The notes: generated from the letters alone by a model not told the origin. A stretch of 64,000 bases of DNA from Tardiphaga sp051811025 (GCF_051811025.1 NZ_JBPWQE010000001.1:2790001-2854000); one strand, 5' to 3'. Shown: positions 16,917 through 26,460, counted from the first letter of the stretch. Translations and numbers: made by a program.

Positions 16917-19022
16917 ATGCGCCCTGAAGTGCTCAATCCCCTGTTCGTCCCGGTCACCAGCATGTCCGGCATCGGGCCGAAGCAGGACAAGCTGCTGCGC
17001 TTCCTGCTGGACCGCGCCGAGACGCCGCGCATCGTCGATTTGCTGCTGCATCTGCCGGTCAGCGTGATCGACCGCCGCGACAGGCCGAAGATCAACGAGG
17101 CCGAGATCGGCGCCATGGTGACCCTCGAAGTCATCGTCGATCGCCATCGCGAGCCACCGCCCGGCCGCTCCCGCGCGCCGCATCTGGTCTATGCCCACGA
17201 CGACACCGGCACGGTGATCCTGACCTATTTCCGGACATATCCCGGCCAGATCGAAAAGCTGCTGCCGGTCGGCGAGAAGCGTTACGTCTCGGGTACCACG
17301 CAGCTGTTCGACGGCATGCTGCAGATCACCCATCCGGACCGCGTGGTCGACGAGGAAGGCTTCGCCAAACTCACGGGCATCGACGCGGTCTATCCGCTGA
17401 CCCAGGGCCTCGCGATCACCTCGCTGCGCAAGGCCATCGCGCAGGCGCTGACCAAGCTGCCGGCGCTGCCGGAATGGATCAGCCCGGAAGTGATCCGGCG
17501 CTGCAAGTTCCCCTCGCTGGCGGAGGCCCTGCAGCGCGTCCATGTGCCGGTCGAGATCACCGACGTTTTGCCGGAAGGACCGTTCTGGTCGCGCCTCGCT
17601 TTCGACGAACTGCTCGCGGGGCAACTCGCGCTGGCACTGGTGCGTGCGCAACTGCGCCGTCCCGCCGGCGATCGCAATGCCGGTGATGGCCACATCCGCC
17701 ACAAGATCATCGACGCCCTGCCCTATGCGCTGACGCAATCGCAGCAACAGGCGACCGCAGCCATTGCCGATGATCTCACCAAGCCACTGCGCATGCTGCG
17801 GCTGCTGCAAGGCGATGTCGGCTCGGGCAAGACCGTCGTGGCACTGCTGGCCGCCGCAGCCGTTGCGGAAGTCGGCAAGCAAACAGCCCTGATGGCACCG
17901 ACCGAAATTCTCGCACGCCAGCACATCAAGACCATCACGCCGCTGGCCGAGCGCGCGGGCCTGCGCGTCGCCATCCTCACCGGCCGCGAGAAAGGCCGGG
18001 AGCGCAAGGATATCCTCGCGCGGCTCGCCGCCGGCGAGATCGACTTCATCGTCGGCACCCATGCACTGATCCAGGACGACGTCGGGTTCAAGGCACTCGC
18101 GCTGGCCGTTGTCGACGAACAGCATCGCTTCGGCGTCCGCGAACGTCTCACGCTGACCAACAAGGGCAGCGCAGTCGACGTGCTGGTGCTGTCGGCAACG
18201 CCGATCCCGCGCACGCTGGTGCTGACTTACTTTGGCGACATGGACATCTCGGAGCTGCGCGAAAAACCCGCGGGGCGCCAGCCGATCGAGACCCGCACCA
18301 TGTCGGCGAGCCGGCTGCAGGAAGTCATCGACGGCATCGGCCGCGCCGTGGACAACGGCAAGCTGATCTACTGGATCGTGCCGCTGGTGGAAGAGTCCGA
18401 AATGGACGGCCCGAAACTCACCAATGCGGAAGAGCGCTTTGAGAGCCTGCAGCAGCGGTTCGGCGACAAGGTTGGAATCGTACATGGCCGGATGAAAGGC
18501 GCCGAAAAGGATGCGGCGATGGCGCGCTTCGCTGCCGGCGAGACGCAGATCCTGGTCGCCACGACGGTTGTCGAAGTCGGCGTCGACGTACCCGCCGCCA
18601 CCATCATGGTGATCGAGAATGCCGAGCGTTTCGGCCTGGCGCAGCTGCACCAGCTCCGCGGCCGCATCGGGCGCGGCTCGGAGGCGTCGACCTGCCTCCT
18701 GCTCTATCGCGAACCGCTTGGCGAGATCGCCACCAAGCGCCTCAAGGTCATCAAAGACTCCACCGACGGATTCCGGATCGCCGAGGAAGACCTCAAGCTG
18801 CGCGGCGAAGGCGACGTGCTCGGTACACGTCAGAGCGGCATGCCCGGCTTCCGCATCGCGCGCTCCGAGGTTCATGCGCAGCTCATCACGCAAGCCCGCG
18901 ATGAGGCGCTGCGAATTTTGCAGGACAATCCGAAACTCACAGGCGAGCGCGGCGAGGCGTTGCGGTGCCTGCTGTATCTCTACGAGCGCGATGAAGCGAT
19001 CCCGCTGATCGGTGCGGGATAG
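16917..19022 (+). CDS. recG: ATP-dependent DNA helicase RecG
   Basis: RecG remodels stalled replication forks and branched recombination intermediates. The 701-residue protein has the N-terminal wedge/OB domain ('DLLLHLPVSVIDRRD', 'YFRTYPGQIEKLLPVG'). Helicase motif I 'GDVGSGKTVVAL' is near residue 298, motif II 'VVDEQHRFGVRERL' near 399 and motif III 'LSATPIPRTL' near 425. Motif VI lies in 'QLHQLRGRIGRG'. The length matches the family. It is divergent from sdhE-mfd and is followed by an intergenic stretch packed with repeats. Confidence 0.97.
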   Translation: MRPEVLNPLFVPVTSMSGIGPKQDKLLRFLLDRAETPRIVDLLLHLPVSVIDRRDRPKINEAEIGAMVTLEVIVDRHREPPPGRSRAPHLVYAHDDTGTVILTYFRTYPGQIEKLLPVGEKRYVSGTTQLFDGMLQITHPDRVVDEEGFAKLTGIDAVYPLTQGLAITSLRKAIAQALTKLPALPEWISPEVIRRCKFPSLAEALQRVHVPVEITDVLPEGPFWSRLAFDELLAGQLALALVRAQLRRPAGDRNAGDGHIRHKIIDALPYALTQSQQQATAAIADDLTKPLRMLRLLQGDVGSGKTVVALLAAAAVAEVGKQTALMAPTEILARQHIKTITPLAERAGLRVAILTGREKGRERKDILARLAAGEIDFIVGTHALIQDDVGFKALALAVVDEQHRFGVRERLTLTNKGSAVDVLVLSATPIPRTLVLTYFGDMDISELREKPAGRQPIETRTMSASRLQEVIDGIGRAVDNGKLIYWIVPLVEESEMDGPKLTNAEERFESLQQRFGDKVGIVHGRMKGAEKDAAMARFAAGETQILVATTVVEVGVDVPAATIMVIENAERFGLAQLHQLRGRIGRGSEASTCLLLYREPLGEIATKRLKVIKDSTDGFRIAEEDLKLRGEGDVLGTRQSGMPGFRIARSEVHAQLITQARDEALRILQDNPKLTGERGEALRCLLYLYERDEAIPLIGAG

Positions 19023-19037
19023 TCGAGTGCCCTCGCG

Positions 19038-19318
19038 TCATTCCGGGGCCTTTGTTCTTGCTCGTCATTCCCCGGCAAACCAATTGGTTTGCCGGAGGAC
19101 GTGCGTCGCCGGCGAAGCCGGCAGAGCGCGAACCACAGCCACTCCACTTGGAGTGGCTGTGAATCCCGATCCAACCTCGTCATTCCGGGTCGCACGAAAG
19201 CGGCGAAGCCGCTGGAGTGTGAACCCGGAATCCCGGTGTGTTTGGCACTGACTGGAGACTCCCATGCTGAGATTCCGGGTTCGCGTCCGGCAAGGGCCGG
19301 TCGCGCCCCGGAATGACA
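19038..19318. repeat. REP-like intergenic palindromes, copy 2 (directly before repeat copy A)
   Basis: This segment begins GTCATTCCGGGGCC and ends GCGCCCCGGAATGAC, with inner ATTCCGGGT... / GAACCCGGAAT arms. It also contains a perfect 13-bp hairpin at 19134-19161 (CACAGCCACTCCA, CT loop) and the CAAACCAATTGGTTTG palindrome. It is related to the copies at 6431 and 62089. It stands immediately before the 587-bp repeat, in the same relative position as the third copy. Confidence 0.8.
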
Positions 19319-19344
19319 GTTCTGGGCGGCATAGCCGTGGCTAA

Positions 19345-19931
19345 ACATTTTTTCCTATTTCCTGTTGACAGCACCTCCGTCAGGTTTATATTCCCCCTCG
19401 TCCTGCCCCACCGAGAGGGGCGATCGCGATCGTCACGTTCGCGGGGCAGGATGCGGTGGACGCCGGAGATGCGGCGTTACGCGGTTTGGGGGTGACGTCT
19501 GTCTTCGGGCAGGACGGATCTGCGCCAGCACTGCCACTGGCAAGGAGACGACCGACCTTGAGATGGAAAGACTCTCTGGACAGTGTGACGGACGACCAAG
19601 TCAAAACGCGTTCGGCTTACTCGCTTGAGGCACCCTGTCCCATTCGCCTTGGGACTGTAATTTTGGTGATCGGATCGTTCGCCATGGCGAAGCGCAAGCA
19701 ACCGAAAAAACACCGCAGGCGGAACGTCGGGCACTTGCTCGGCGCGTCCGAAAGTCCTGATGCATTCTAAATTGCGGAAGACCGCATTCGCATCAGGCCC
19801 AAGGGTGCAACGGGCACCCGGCGTTCCGCACGCCCTCTCGCAGGGGGCGGGAATGCAACAGACGACGGCGCCCCCGCGCCGCAAACAATGGGGGCGATGA
19901 CGCATGTCTGAAGAGCAGTGGCTGTTTGACA
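19345..19931 (+). repeat. 587-bp dispersed repeat, copy A (candidate structured RNA)
   Basis: This stretch is repeated at 62333-62918 in the same orientation, with long identical blocks (for example the region after GAGAGGGGCGATCGCGATCG and the final AGAGCAGTGGCTGTTTGACA). Single-base indels shift every reading frame between copies, so coding is unlikely. It carries a TTGACA-N16-TATATT promoter near its left end. Conserved hairpins are CCTGCCCC/GGGGCAGG (19402-19409 with 19443-19450), TGCGG-AAGA-CCGCA, GGGTGC-AACGG-GCACCC and CGCCCCC/GGGGGCG (19869-19875 with 19890-19896). I recall similar multicopy elements in Bradyrhizobiaceae genomes but could not check this. Confidence 0.85.
19365..19392 (+). 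promoter_or_regulatory. Sigma-70-like promoter inside repeat copy A
   Basis: TTGACA at 19365-19370 and TATATT at 19387-19392, with a 16-bp spacer. Both hexamers and the spacing are the same in copy B although spacer bases differ, which suggests selection on the promoter. Predicted transcription runs rightward through the repeat. Confidence 0.65.
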
Positions 19932-20000
19932 GTTGAAGCTGACGAAGCCGTAGGCTGGGTAGAGCGCAGGCGCTCACCCCATCCACAAAGCCGTGGCGCC

Positions 20001-20771
20001 TCAATCCACCTTCGCAGGCTGTCTCGCTGGCGGCGCATTCGCGACGCCCGCTGCCGTTGCCATCTGTGCCAATGCCGCGATCTTCTTCTGCGGATCGGAG
20101 CCCGGCTGAACGACGCCGGCCGACATGATCAGCGTCGCAGCATCTTCAGCCGACATGTCGATATCGATGATCTTGCTCTTCGGCACATAGAAGAAGAAGC
20201 CCGTGGTCGGGTTCGGCGCGCAAGGCAGGAACACCGAGATATGCTCCTCCTGTCCCGGCAGGCTATTGGCAACCTCGATGCTCGGCGGCTGCGAGATCAG
20301 CACAATCGACCACATGCCCGGCGACGGAAACTCGACGAGGCCCACCTTGCGGAAGCTCGATCCCGACCCCGAAAACAGAGTCTCGAACACCTGCTTCAAG
20401 CCGCGATAGATCGCGCGCACCACCGGCATGCGGCCGAGCAGCCTCTCGCCAAGGTCGACCAGCGAACGGCCGATCAGGTTGGCGGTCAGGAAACCCAGCA
20501 GCGTCAGCGCCACGAAGGCGACGATCAGGCCGGAGCCCGGAATGCCATAAGGCAGATATTGTTCGGGCCGATAAGCCTCTGGCACCAACGGCCGCACGAT
20601 CGCATCGACCCAGGTGACGAACCACCAGGTCAGGTAAAAGGTAATCGCGACCGGACCGGCGACGATCAGACCGGTGAGGAAATAGTTGCGGATCCGGGCC
20701 ATGAAGCCGCGCGGCGCCTCGGGTGGCGGATCGCCAGCGGGCGGGGTCAACGGCAAATCGGGGCGTTCCAT
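20001..20771 (-). CDS. DUF502 family membrane protein
   Basis: A 256-residue protein with two transmembrane segments (about residues 28-50 and 78-100) and the DUF502 core 'ARIRNYFLTGLIVAGPVAITFYLTW', 'GRMPVVRAIYRGLKQVFETLF' and 'PTTGFFFYVPKSKII'. Plant homologues (COV1-like) affect vascular patterning, but the bacterial role is unknown. The C-terminus is Ala/Pro-rich. It lies between repeat copy A and glmS, on the same strand as glmS. Confidence 0.88.
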   Translation of the reverse strand: MERPDLPLTPPAGDPPPEAPRGFMARIRNYFLTGLIVAGPVAITFYLTWWFVTWVDAIVRPLVPEAYRPEQYLPYGIPGSGLIVAFVALTLLGFLTANLIGRSLVDLGERLLGRMPVVRAIYRGLKQVFETLFSGSGSSFRKVGLVEFPSPGMWSIVLISQPPSIEVANSLPGQEEHISVFLPCAPNPTTGFFFYVPKSKIIDIDMSAEDAATLIMSAGVVQPGSDPQKKIAALAQMATAAGVANAPPARQPAKVD

Positions 20772-20922
20772 CAGCGTTTCAAATCCATCTGGCGCGGCGC
20801 GCGAAACCGCGCCGTCAGTCCTTATGGGTATCCTAGCAGGATTTCGCCAGTGCGGGGGAAGCCACTTGTGCGGCGCCAGGCGGCCAAACCGGCCGCCTGC
20901 GACAATCTTGCCGCTTGCCGGC

Positions 20923-22749
20923 CTATTCTACCGTGACCGACTTCGCCAGATTGCGCGGCTGGTCGACGTCAGTGCCCATTACAACGGCCGTGTGGTAGGC
21001 GAGCAATTGTACCGGTACCGCATAGACCAGCGGCGTGAATGCTGCGTCCATGTCCGGCATCACGATGGTCACCATGGAGTCCACGGTGGCCTCCTCCGCG
21101 CCCTTGGCGTCGGTCATCAGAATGATGTTGCCACCGCGCGCCGCGACTTCCTGCATGTTCGACACAGTCTTGTCGAACACCCGGTCATAGGGCGCGATCA
21201 CGACGACCGGCATGGTCTCGTCGATCAGCGCAATCGGACCATGCTTGAGTTCGCCGGCCGCATAGCCCTCGGCGTGGATGTAGGAGATTTCCTTCAGCTT
21301 CAGCGCGCCCTCCAGCGCCAGCGGATAGCTGGTGCCGCGGCCGAGATAGAGCACGTCCTTCGACTTGGCGATGTCGCGCGCCAGCTTCTCGATCGCAGCT
21401 TCATGCGTCAGCGCGTCGGTCATCAGGCGGGGGACCTTGACGAGACCGTGTACCAGCTTCGCCTCGTCGGCATCGGACAGCTCGCCACGAGCCTTGCCGG
21501 CTGCGATCGCAAGCGTCGCCAGCGCCATCAACTGGCAGGTGAAAGCCTTGGTCGAGGCGACGCCGATTTCCGGACCGGCCAAGGTCGGCATCACGGTCTC
21601 GCTCTCGCGGGCGATGGTCGAGGTCGTGACGTTGACGACAGCGAGCGTGTGCATGCCCTGCTCTTTGGCGTAACGCAGCGCTGCCAGCGTATCGGCCGTC
21701 TCGCCGGACTGCGAGATGAAAATCGCGAGATCGCCCTTGCGCACCGGAGCCTCGCGATAGCGGAATTCCGAAGCCACATCGACTTCGACCGGCACGCGCG
21801 CAAAGCGCTCGAACCAGTATTTAGCGATGAAGCCCGCGTAGCTCGCAGTGCCGCAGGCGGTGATCGAAATGCGCTGGATGTCCTTGAAGTCGAACGGCAG
21901 CGTCATCGGCAGCGCAACGCGCTCGTTCGCCAGATCGACATAACGCGCCAGCGTGTGACCGACGACTTCGGGTTGCTCGTGAATTTCCTTGGCCATGAAG
22001 TGGCGATAATTGGCCTTGTCGACCATGAAGGCCGACGCGCCGGATTTCAGCACGTCGCGCTTCACGACCTTGCCGGATTCATCGTGGATCTCGCAGCCCT
22101 TGCGGGTCAGCACCACCCAGTCACCGTCTTCGAGATAGCTGATGTCATCGGTGAACGGCGCCAGCGCAATCGCGTCGGAGCCGAGATACATCTCGCCGTC
22201 GCCATAGCCGACCGCGAGCGGCGAGCCCTTGCGGGCGCCAATCATCAGGTTGTCGTGATCCTTGAACACGAAGGCCAGTGCGAACGCGCCCTTCAGACGC
22301 GGCAGCGCCTGCTTCACGGCATCGACCGGCGATGCGCCCTTCTGCAGATAGAAACTGACGAGGTGCGCGACGACTTCGGTGTCGGTCTCGCTGGCGAATT
22401 TGGCGCCGCCCTTTTCGAGCTCGAGGCGCAATTCGCGGAAATTCTCGATGATGCCGTTATGCACGACGGCGACGCCTTCGGCGGCGTGCGGATGCGCGTT
22501 GGCTTCGGTGGGCTTGCCATGCGTCGCCCAGCGCGTGTGACCGATGCCGATATGACCTGCCAGCGGCGACTTGCCGAGCTTGGCTTCGAGATTCTTGAGC
22601 TTGCCTTCGGCGCGGCGGCGATCGATATGCGCGCCTTCCAGCGTGGCAACGCCGGCGGAATCGTAGCCGCGATATTCGAGGCGCTTCAGCGAGTCCACGA
22701 TCTGGTCAGCAACCGGACCGCGTCCCAAAATTCCGACGATGCCGCACAT
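20923..22749 (-). CDS. glmS: Glutamine-fructose-6-phosphate aminotransferase (isomerising)
   Basis: GlmS makes glucosamine-6-phosphate from fructose-6-phosphate and glutamine, the first step to UDP-GlcNAc. The mature chain must begin with the catalytic Cys, so the start is the ATG at 22749 ('MCGIVGILGRG', Cys2); an upstream in-frame start would bury the nucleophile. The glutaminase domain ('HTRWATHG', 'NGIIENFRELR') is followed by two SIS domains ('ACGTASYAGFIAKYWFE', 'SQSGETADTLAAL'). Length is 608 aa, typical. No glmS ribozyme is expected in this lineage and none was seen. glmU lies 440 bp upstream on the same strand. Confidence 0.97.
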   Translation of the reverse strand: MCGIVGILGRGPVADQIVDSLKRLEYRGYDSAGVATLEGAHIDRRRAEGKLKNLEAKLGKSPLAGHIGIGHTRWATHGKPTEANAHPHAAEGVAVVHNGIIENFRELRLELEKGGAKFASETDTEVVAHLVSFYLQKGASPVDAVKQALPRLKGAFALAFVFKDHDNLMIGARKGSPLAVGYGDGEMYLGSDAIALAPFTDDISYLEDGDWVVLTRKGCEIHDESGKVVKRDVLKSGASAFMVDKANYRHFMAKEIHEQPEVVGHTLARYVDLANERVALPMTLPFDFKDIQRISITACGTASYAGFIAKYWFERFARVPVEVDVASEFRYREAPVRKGDLAIFISQSGETADTLAALRYAKEQGMHTLAVVNVTTSTIARESETVMPTLAGPEIGVASTKAFTCQLMALATLAIAAGKARGELSDADEAKLVHGLVKVPRLMTDALTHEAAIEKLARDIAKSKDVLYLGRGTSYPLALEGALKLKEISYIHAEGYAAGELKHGPIALIDETMPVVVIAPYDRVFDKTVSNMQEVAARGGNIILMTDAKGAEEATVDSMVTIVMPDMDAAFTPLVYAVPVQLLAYHTAVVMGTDVDQPRNLAKSVTVE

Positions 22750-22948
22750 GCGGTGAATCTCTCCAAGTGGTATCAAATTGCCCAGAAATACTGGAACTCT
22801 CTTAGCGAGAAGAGCAAATTGACTGTTACTCAATAATTATTGCCGATTGAGACAAGTTACCGCGGCTACGCAGCCATTTTGCGCGACGCGTTTAACAAAC
22901 CATCAACGTGTTTGCGGAAGCATCTACGCCTGACCGGAGTAGACGTCC

Positions 22949-23164
22949 ATGTGGGAGGAGCGAGACCCCAGAGCCCCCCGATCGATCGCCGGATCACGGC
23001 TGCGACATGTCGAGATGTCGCAGAGCAAACTGGCGCATTGGCCGCCGCCGCAGCGTGATATTGCGGTGAAACCGCATGTCGCCGAGCCCCATACGCCGCA
23101 GGAAGAAATTGTCGCCAAGCGCCCGATCCGCCGCGGCTGGCACCTGAAGACCCCGGTGACCTGA
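22949..23164 (+). CDS. Small basic hypothetical protein
   Basis: A possible 71-residue protein, rich in Arg, Pro and His, with no recognised domain or membrane segment. It sits on the plus strand in the gap between glmU and glmS, convergent with glmU. The ATG at 22949 is preceded by CGGAG 11-15 bases upstream, a plausible ribosome-binding site. The third-position composition does not clearly separate it from chance, so it is offered with low confidence. Confidence 0.35.
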   Translation: MWEERDPRAPRSIAGSRLRHVEMSQSKLAHWPPPQRDIAVKPHVAEPHTPQEEIVAKRPIRRGWHLKTPVT

Positions 23165-23186
23165 CGTCATCGCGAACACCGCGCGC

Positions 23187-24539
23187 TCACTTCGGCTTCT
23201 TGTTCGCCGCGTTCTTGTCGCGAAAACGATTGCCCCAGCCTTCCTTCATCGACACTTCGTTGCGCTCTACCGCAAGCGCATCGTCCGGCACATCGCGGGT
23301 AATCACTGAGCCCGAACCGATGTAAGCGCCGGCCCCGATCTTCACCGGTGCGACCAGCGACGAATTCGAACCGACAAAGGCGCCAGCACCGATGACTGTC
23401 TTGTGCTTGTTGAAGCCATCGTAATTGCAGGTGATCGTGCCCGCGCCGATATTGGCGCCGGCACCGATATGCGTGTCGCCGACATAGGTCAGGTGGTTGA
23501 CCTTCACGCCCGCTTCCAGAATGGCCGCCTTGGCTTCAACGAAGTTGCCGATGCGCGCGCCCTCGCCGACCGACGTTCCCGGCCGGATGCGTGCGTAAGG
23601 ACCGATCGAGGTCTTCTTGCCGATGGCAGCCTGCACGATATGCGAGAAGGCGTGAATGACGGCGCCATCAGCGATACTGACGCCGGGTCCGATCACCACA
23701 TACTGCTCGATGGTGACGTCGTTGCCGAACGTCGTATCGGCCGCAAGATGCACGGTCTCCGGCGCGACGATGGTCACGCCCGCATCAAGCGCAGCCTTGC
23801 GCAGCCGCGCCTGCATGATCGCTTCGGCTTCCGCGAGCTGCGCCTTGGTGTTGATGCCGCGGACTTCATCCTCACTGGTCTCGATCACACTCGCTCGCAA
23901 GCCCATGCTGCGCACGATCTCGACCGCATCGGTGAGATAGTATTCGCCCTTGCTGTTGGACGTGCCGATCTGCTCGATGATGGTGAGCGCCGTCTTGCCG
24001 GCGAATGCCATCACGCCGGCATTGCAGAGATCTACCTTGCGTTCGGCCGGTGTGGCATCCGCGTGTTCACGGATCGCGACCAGCTGATCGCCTTCGACCA
24101 GAAGCCGGCCATAGCCGGTCGGATCGGCCGCGCGAAAGCCGAGCACGGTCAGTGCAGCACCAGCCTTCAGCGGCGCACGCAAACGCTCGAACGTCTCGGC
24201 CGAAATCAGCGGCGTGTCGCCGAAGGCGATCAGCAGATCGTCCGCGCCTTTGGCAATGGCGTCCTTTGCCGCCAGCACGGCATGGGCGGTGCCGAGACGC
24301 TCGTGCTGAACGAATGTTGCGACATCGGGCCGCACACGCCTTGCTTCATCCGCCACGTCCTGACGATCGGGACCGACAACGACGGCCAGCGCAGAGCCTG
24401 CGCCATGAGGCGCCGCCGCGAGCACATGGCCCAGCAGCGACTGGCTGGCGACCTGATGCAGCACTTTCGGCGTCGAGGACCGCATCCGCGTTCCCTCGCC
24501 GGCCGCGAGCACGATGGTGAGGCTGGTTCTGCCCGTCAT
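23187..24539 (-). CDS. glmU: Bifunctional UDP-GlcNAc pyrophosphorylase / GlcN-1-P acetyltransferase
   Basis: GlmU acetylates glucosamine-1-phosphate and then forms UDP-GlcNAc for peptidoglycan and LPS. The N-terminal uridyltransferase has 'IVLAAGEGTRMRSSTPKVLH' near residue 10 and 'AFGDTPLI' near 100. The C-terminal left-handed beta-helix acetyltransferase has hexapeptide repeats and 'NFVEAKAAILEAGVKVNHLTY', with 'GAGTITCNYDG'. I chose the ATG at 24539, which follows ACGGGGATTCGG; the ATG at 24566 lacks a ribosome-binding site. Length is 450 aa. Together with GlmS it covers most of the UDP-GlcNAc pathway. Confidence 0.96.
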   Translation of the reverse strand: MTGRTSLTIVLAAGEGTRMRSSTPKVLHQVASQSLLGHVLAAAPHGAGSALAVVVGPDRQDVADEARRVRPDVATFVQHERLGTAHAVLAAKDAIAKGADDLLIAFGDTPLISAETFERLRAPLKAGAALTVLGFRAADPTGYGRLLVEGDQLVAIREHADATPAERKVDLCNAGVMAFAGKTALTIIEQIGTSNSKGEYYLTDAVEIVRSMGLRASVIETSEDEVRGINTKAQLAEAEAIMQARLRKAALDAGVTIVAPETVHLAADTTFGNDVTIEQYVVIGPGVSIADGAVIHAFSHIVQAAIGKKTSIGPYARIRPGTSVGEGARIGNFVEAKAAILEAGVKVNHLTYVGDTHIGAGANIGAGTITCNYDGFNKHKTVIGAGAFVGSNSSLVAPVKIGAGAYIGSGSVITRDVPDDALAVERNEVSMKEGWGNRFRDKNAANKKPK

Positions 24540-24712
24540 CCGAATCCCCGTTGTGGCGGCGCTCATGCGCCGCGGCCGTCATAAAGCGTTTTAGCAAAAT
24601 GTGGAAACCCGGTTTAGCGCGCCGTATGGGCCGACAACCTCGGGTTCCCTGCCGGTTTCCTGATAATGTTGAACTGTGATTCGCAGGGGCGATGGGGCGA
24701 CGCAGACGTCGA

Positions 24713-25957
24713 ATGGCGGATAAGCACGACAAGTGGGCCGATACGCTCTCAGCCGAGCATAGCGGCTGGCTGACCGGATTTCTGGCTGAGGAAGACAAGA
24801 TCGACCGCCGCATGATGTGGCGGCTGGGTTCCTGGGGCGTTGCCGCCGTGGGCGCGGTGGTGGTTGCCATTCTGGCCAGCCAGTCGCAGGTCCAGTTGCG
24901 CCGCGATCAGGTCGCCACCTCCGAGACCTTTGCGCGGCAGGCCCAGCAGATCCAGCTCGTCGCCAAGGAGACCCAGGTCGAGGCCCGCCGCCTGACGCTG
25001 GCCATCGAAACGCTCAACAGCGACCGCGACCGGCTCTACGCGCGCGTCACCTCGGTCGAACAGGGGCTGGATTCAGTCACCGGATCAATCAAGCGCCAGA
25101 TTACTCCAACCCCGACAGCCGCCACAACGACGCCAGCACCAGCGCCGCAGGCACCTGCCATTGCATCCGTCGTTGCCCCGCCTGCAGCCGCCGAGCCAAA
25201 GCCGGCGGCAGAGCTTCCGAGCATTCCGTCGACGCCGGTCATCGGTCCCGTGGCCGCCATCACGCCGCCTGCTGAAACGACACCCGCCAAACCGGCGCAA
25301 ACAGCGGTTTCCAACAGCCCGCCGGCCTCGCCCCCGCTCATTACTTGGAAATCGATGACGGCGCCGCCCGATGCCGCGGCCGCCAAATTGAGCGAACCGG
25401 CGCCTGCCGTTCAACCTCCTCAAGCGGCCCCAGAGATCACTGCATCCGTTCAACCTGCTACTGTGACTGAGTCAGCACCTGCAGCTATCGAGGCCGTGGC
25501 GACGCCGGTCGCCCGCACGGAGTTCGGCGTCGATATCGGCGGCGCCAATTCTGTGGATGGCCTGCGCGCGATCTGGCGCGGCATGTCCAAGTCTCGCGCG
25601 CTGAACGGACTGCGCCCGATCATGATGGTGAAGGAACGCCCGACCGGACTCGGCATGCAACTCCGTCTTGTCGCCGGCCCGCTCACCGACGCGGCTGCGG
25701 CCGCGAAGATCTGCGCCGCCCTGACCGAGAGCAGCCGGCCCTGCGAGACGTCGATCTTTGATGGTCAGCGCCTTGCCGTGAAGGCCGAGACGGCGCCCGC
25801 GGAAGCTGCGCCCGCTCCAGCCAGGTCGTCGCCACGCAGACGCGCTGCGCCCAAGCCACAGGAACGCACCGAACAAGCGCCGCCGCCCAAGCCCGCTGAA
25901 GAAGTTGCACCGCCGAAGCCGCAATCGTCGCTGACCTCGTTCCTGGGTCTGCGTTAA
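24713..25957 (+). CDS. Single-pass membrane protein with Ala/Pro linker and SPOR-like C-terminus
   Basis: A 414-residue protein. A charged N-terminus is followed by one transmembrane helix at about residues 39-57 ('GVAAVGAVVVAILA'). Then comes a probable coiled coil ('RLTLAIETLNSDRDRLYARVTSVEQG'), and a long Ala/Pro/Thr-rich linker covers ~130-275. A folded C-terminal stretch ('DGLRAIWRGMSKSRALNGLRPIMMV... LRLVAGPLTDAAAAAKICAAL') has the pattern of a SPOR peptidoglycan-binding domain ('RLVAGPLTDAAAA' is typical). A role at the cell wall or septum is inferred. An ATG at 24692 would add seven basic residues; ribosome-binding support for either start is weak. It is divergent from glmU. Confidence 0.72.
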   Translation: MADKHDKWADTLSAEHSGWLTGFLAEEDKIDRRMMWRLGSWGVAAVGAVVVAILASQSQVQLRRDQVATSETFARQAQQIQLVAKETQVEARRLTLAIETLNSDRDRLYARVTSVEQGLDSVTGSIKRQITPTPTAATTTPAPAPQAPAIASVVAPPAAAEPKPAAELPSIPSTPVIGPVAAITPPAETTPAKPAQTAVSNSPPASPPLITWKSMTAPPDAAAAKLSEPAPAVQPPQAAPEITASVQPATVTESAPAAIEAVATPVARTEFGVDIGGANSVDGLRAIWRGMSKSRALNGLRPIMMVKERPTGLGMQLRLVAGPLTDAAAAAKICAALTESSRPCETSIFDGQRLAVKAETAPAEAAPAPARSSPRRRAAPKPQERTEQAPPPKPAEEVAPPKPQSSLTSFLGLR

Positions 25958-26079
25958 GGACCAAAATATCAGATTTTCAATCTCTTGGCGCGCGCGGCTA
26001 AAGTGTTATCTAGGTCCGATCTCTCACCGCGACCGCATGCCGGGTTGTTCCGCGCCGCGTTTTGAACCATGGTTTCCGC

Positions 26080-26460
26080 ATGAAAAAAGATCCGTTCAAG
26101 CTCACCGCCCGTCAGGTGCAATGGCTTCTCATCGTCGGCTTCCTGTCCGTCGGCTACGCCATCTATCTGCGCTATCTCGCGATCGAATTGTCGACGACGG
26201 CGCTCGCCTGCGACGCCGGCCTGCAGAGCACCCTGTGCAAGAGCCGGCTGGTGATGACCTATCTGTTCAAGAATTCGGTGTTCGGCATCGCCGCGATCGT
26301 CATTGCGGTGCTGAATCTGATGCGGCCATCGATCGTGCTGATCACTGTCGCACTGATCGCAGCCGGTTTCGGGATCGTGCTCTACAATGTAGCCCTATCG
26401 GGCATCGCGATCGGCCTGCTTATTCTGGGCTTTGCGCGGCCCGCGCCCGCCACAGCGTGA
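26080..26460 (+). CDS. Small hypothetical membrane protein
   Basis: A 126-residue protein with about four hydrophobic helices and a loop carrying two cysteines ('LACDAGLQSTLCKSRL'), which lies on the periplasmic side if the N-terminus is inside. No family was recognised. The last 41 bases overlap tail-to-tail with the convergent ndvC-like gene, an unusually long antisense overlap. The ATG at 26080 was chosen over a TTG at 26062. Confidence 0.7.
   Translation: MKKDPFKLTARQVQWLLIVGFLSVGYAIYLRYLAIELSTTALACDAGLQSTLCKSRLVMTYLFKNSVFGIAAIVIAVLNLMRPSIVLITVALIAAGFGIVLYNVALSGIAIGLLILGFARPAPATA

Noticed and set aside
16821..18893. Long open frame opposite recG
   Set aside because: A shadow with the same composition artefact and no motif.
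19456..19770. Open frame of 104 codons inside repeat copy A
   Set aside because: The same frame is broken in copy B by single-base indels, so it is not a conserved protein.
22750..22840. glmS ribozyme or leader in front of glmS
   Set aside because: The 5' region is too short and lacks the ribozyme core; such ribozymes are typical of Gram-positive bacteria.
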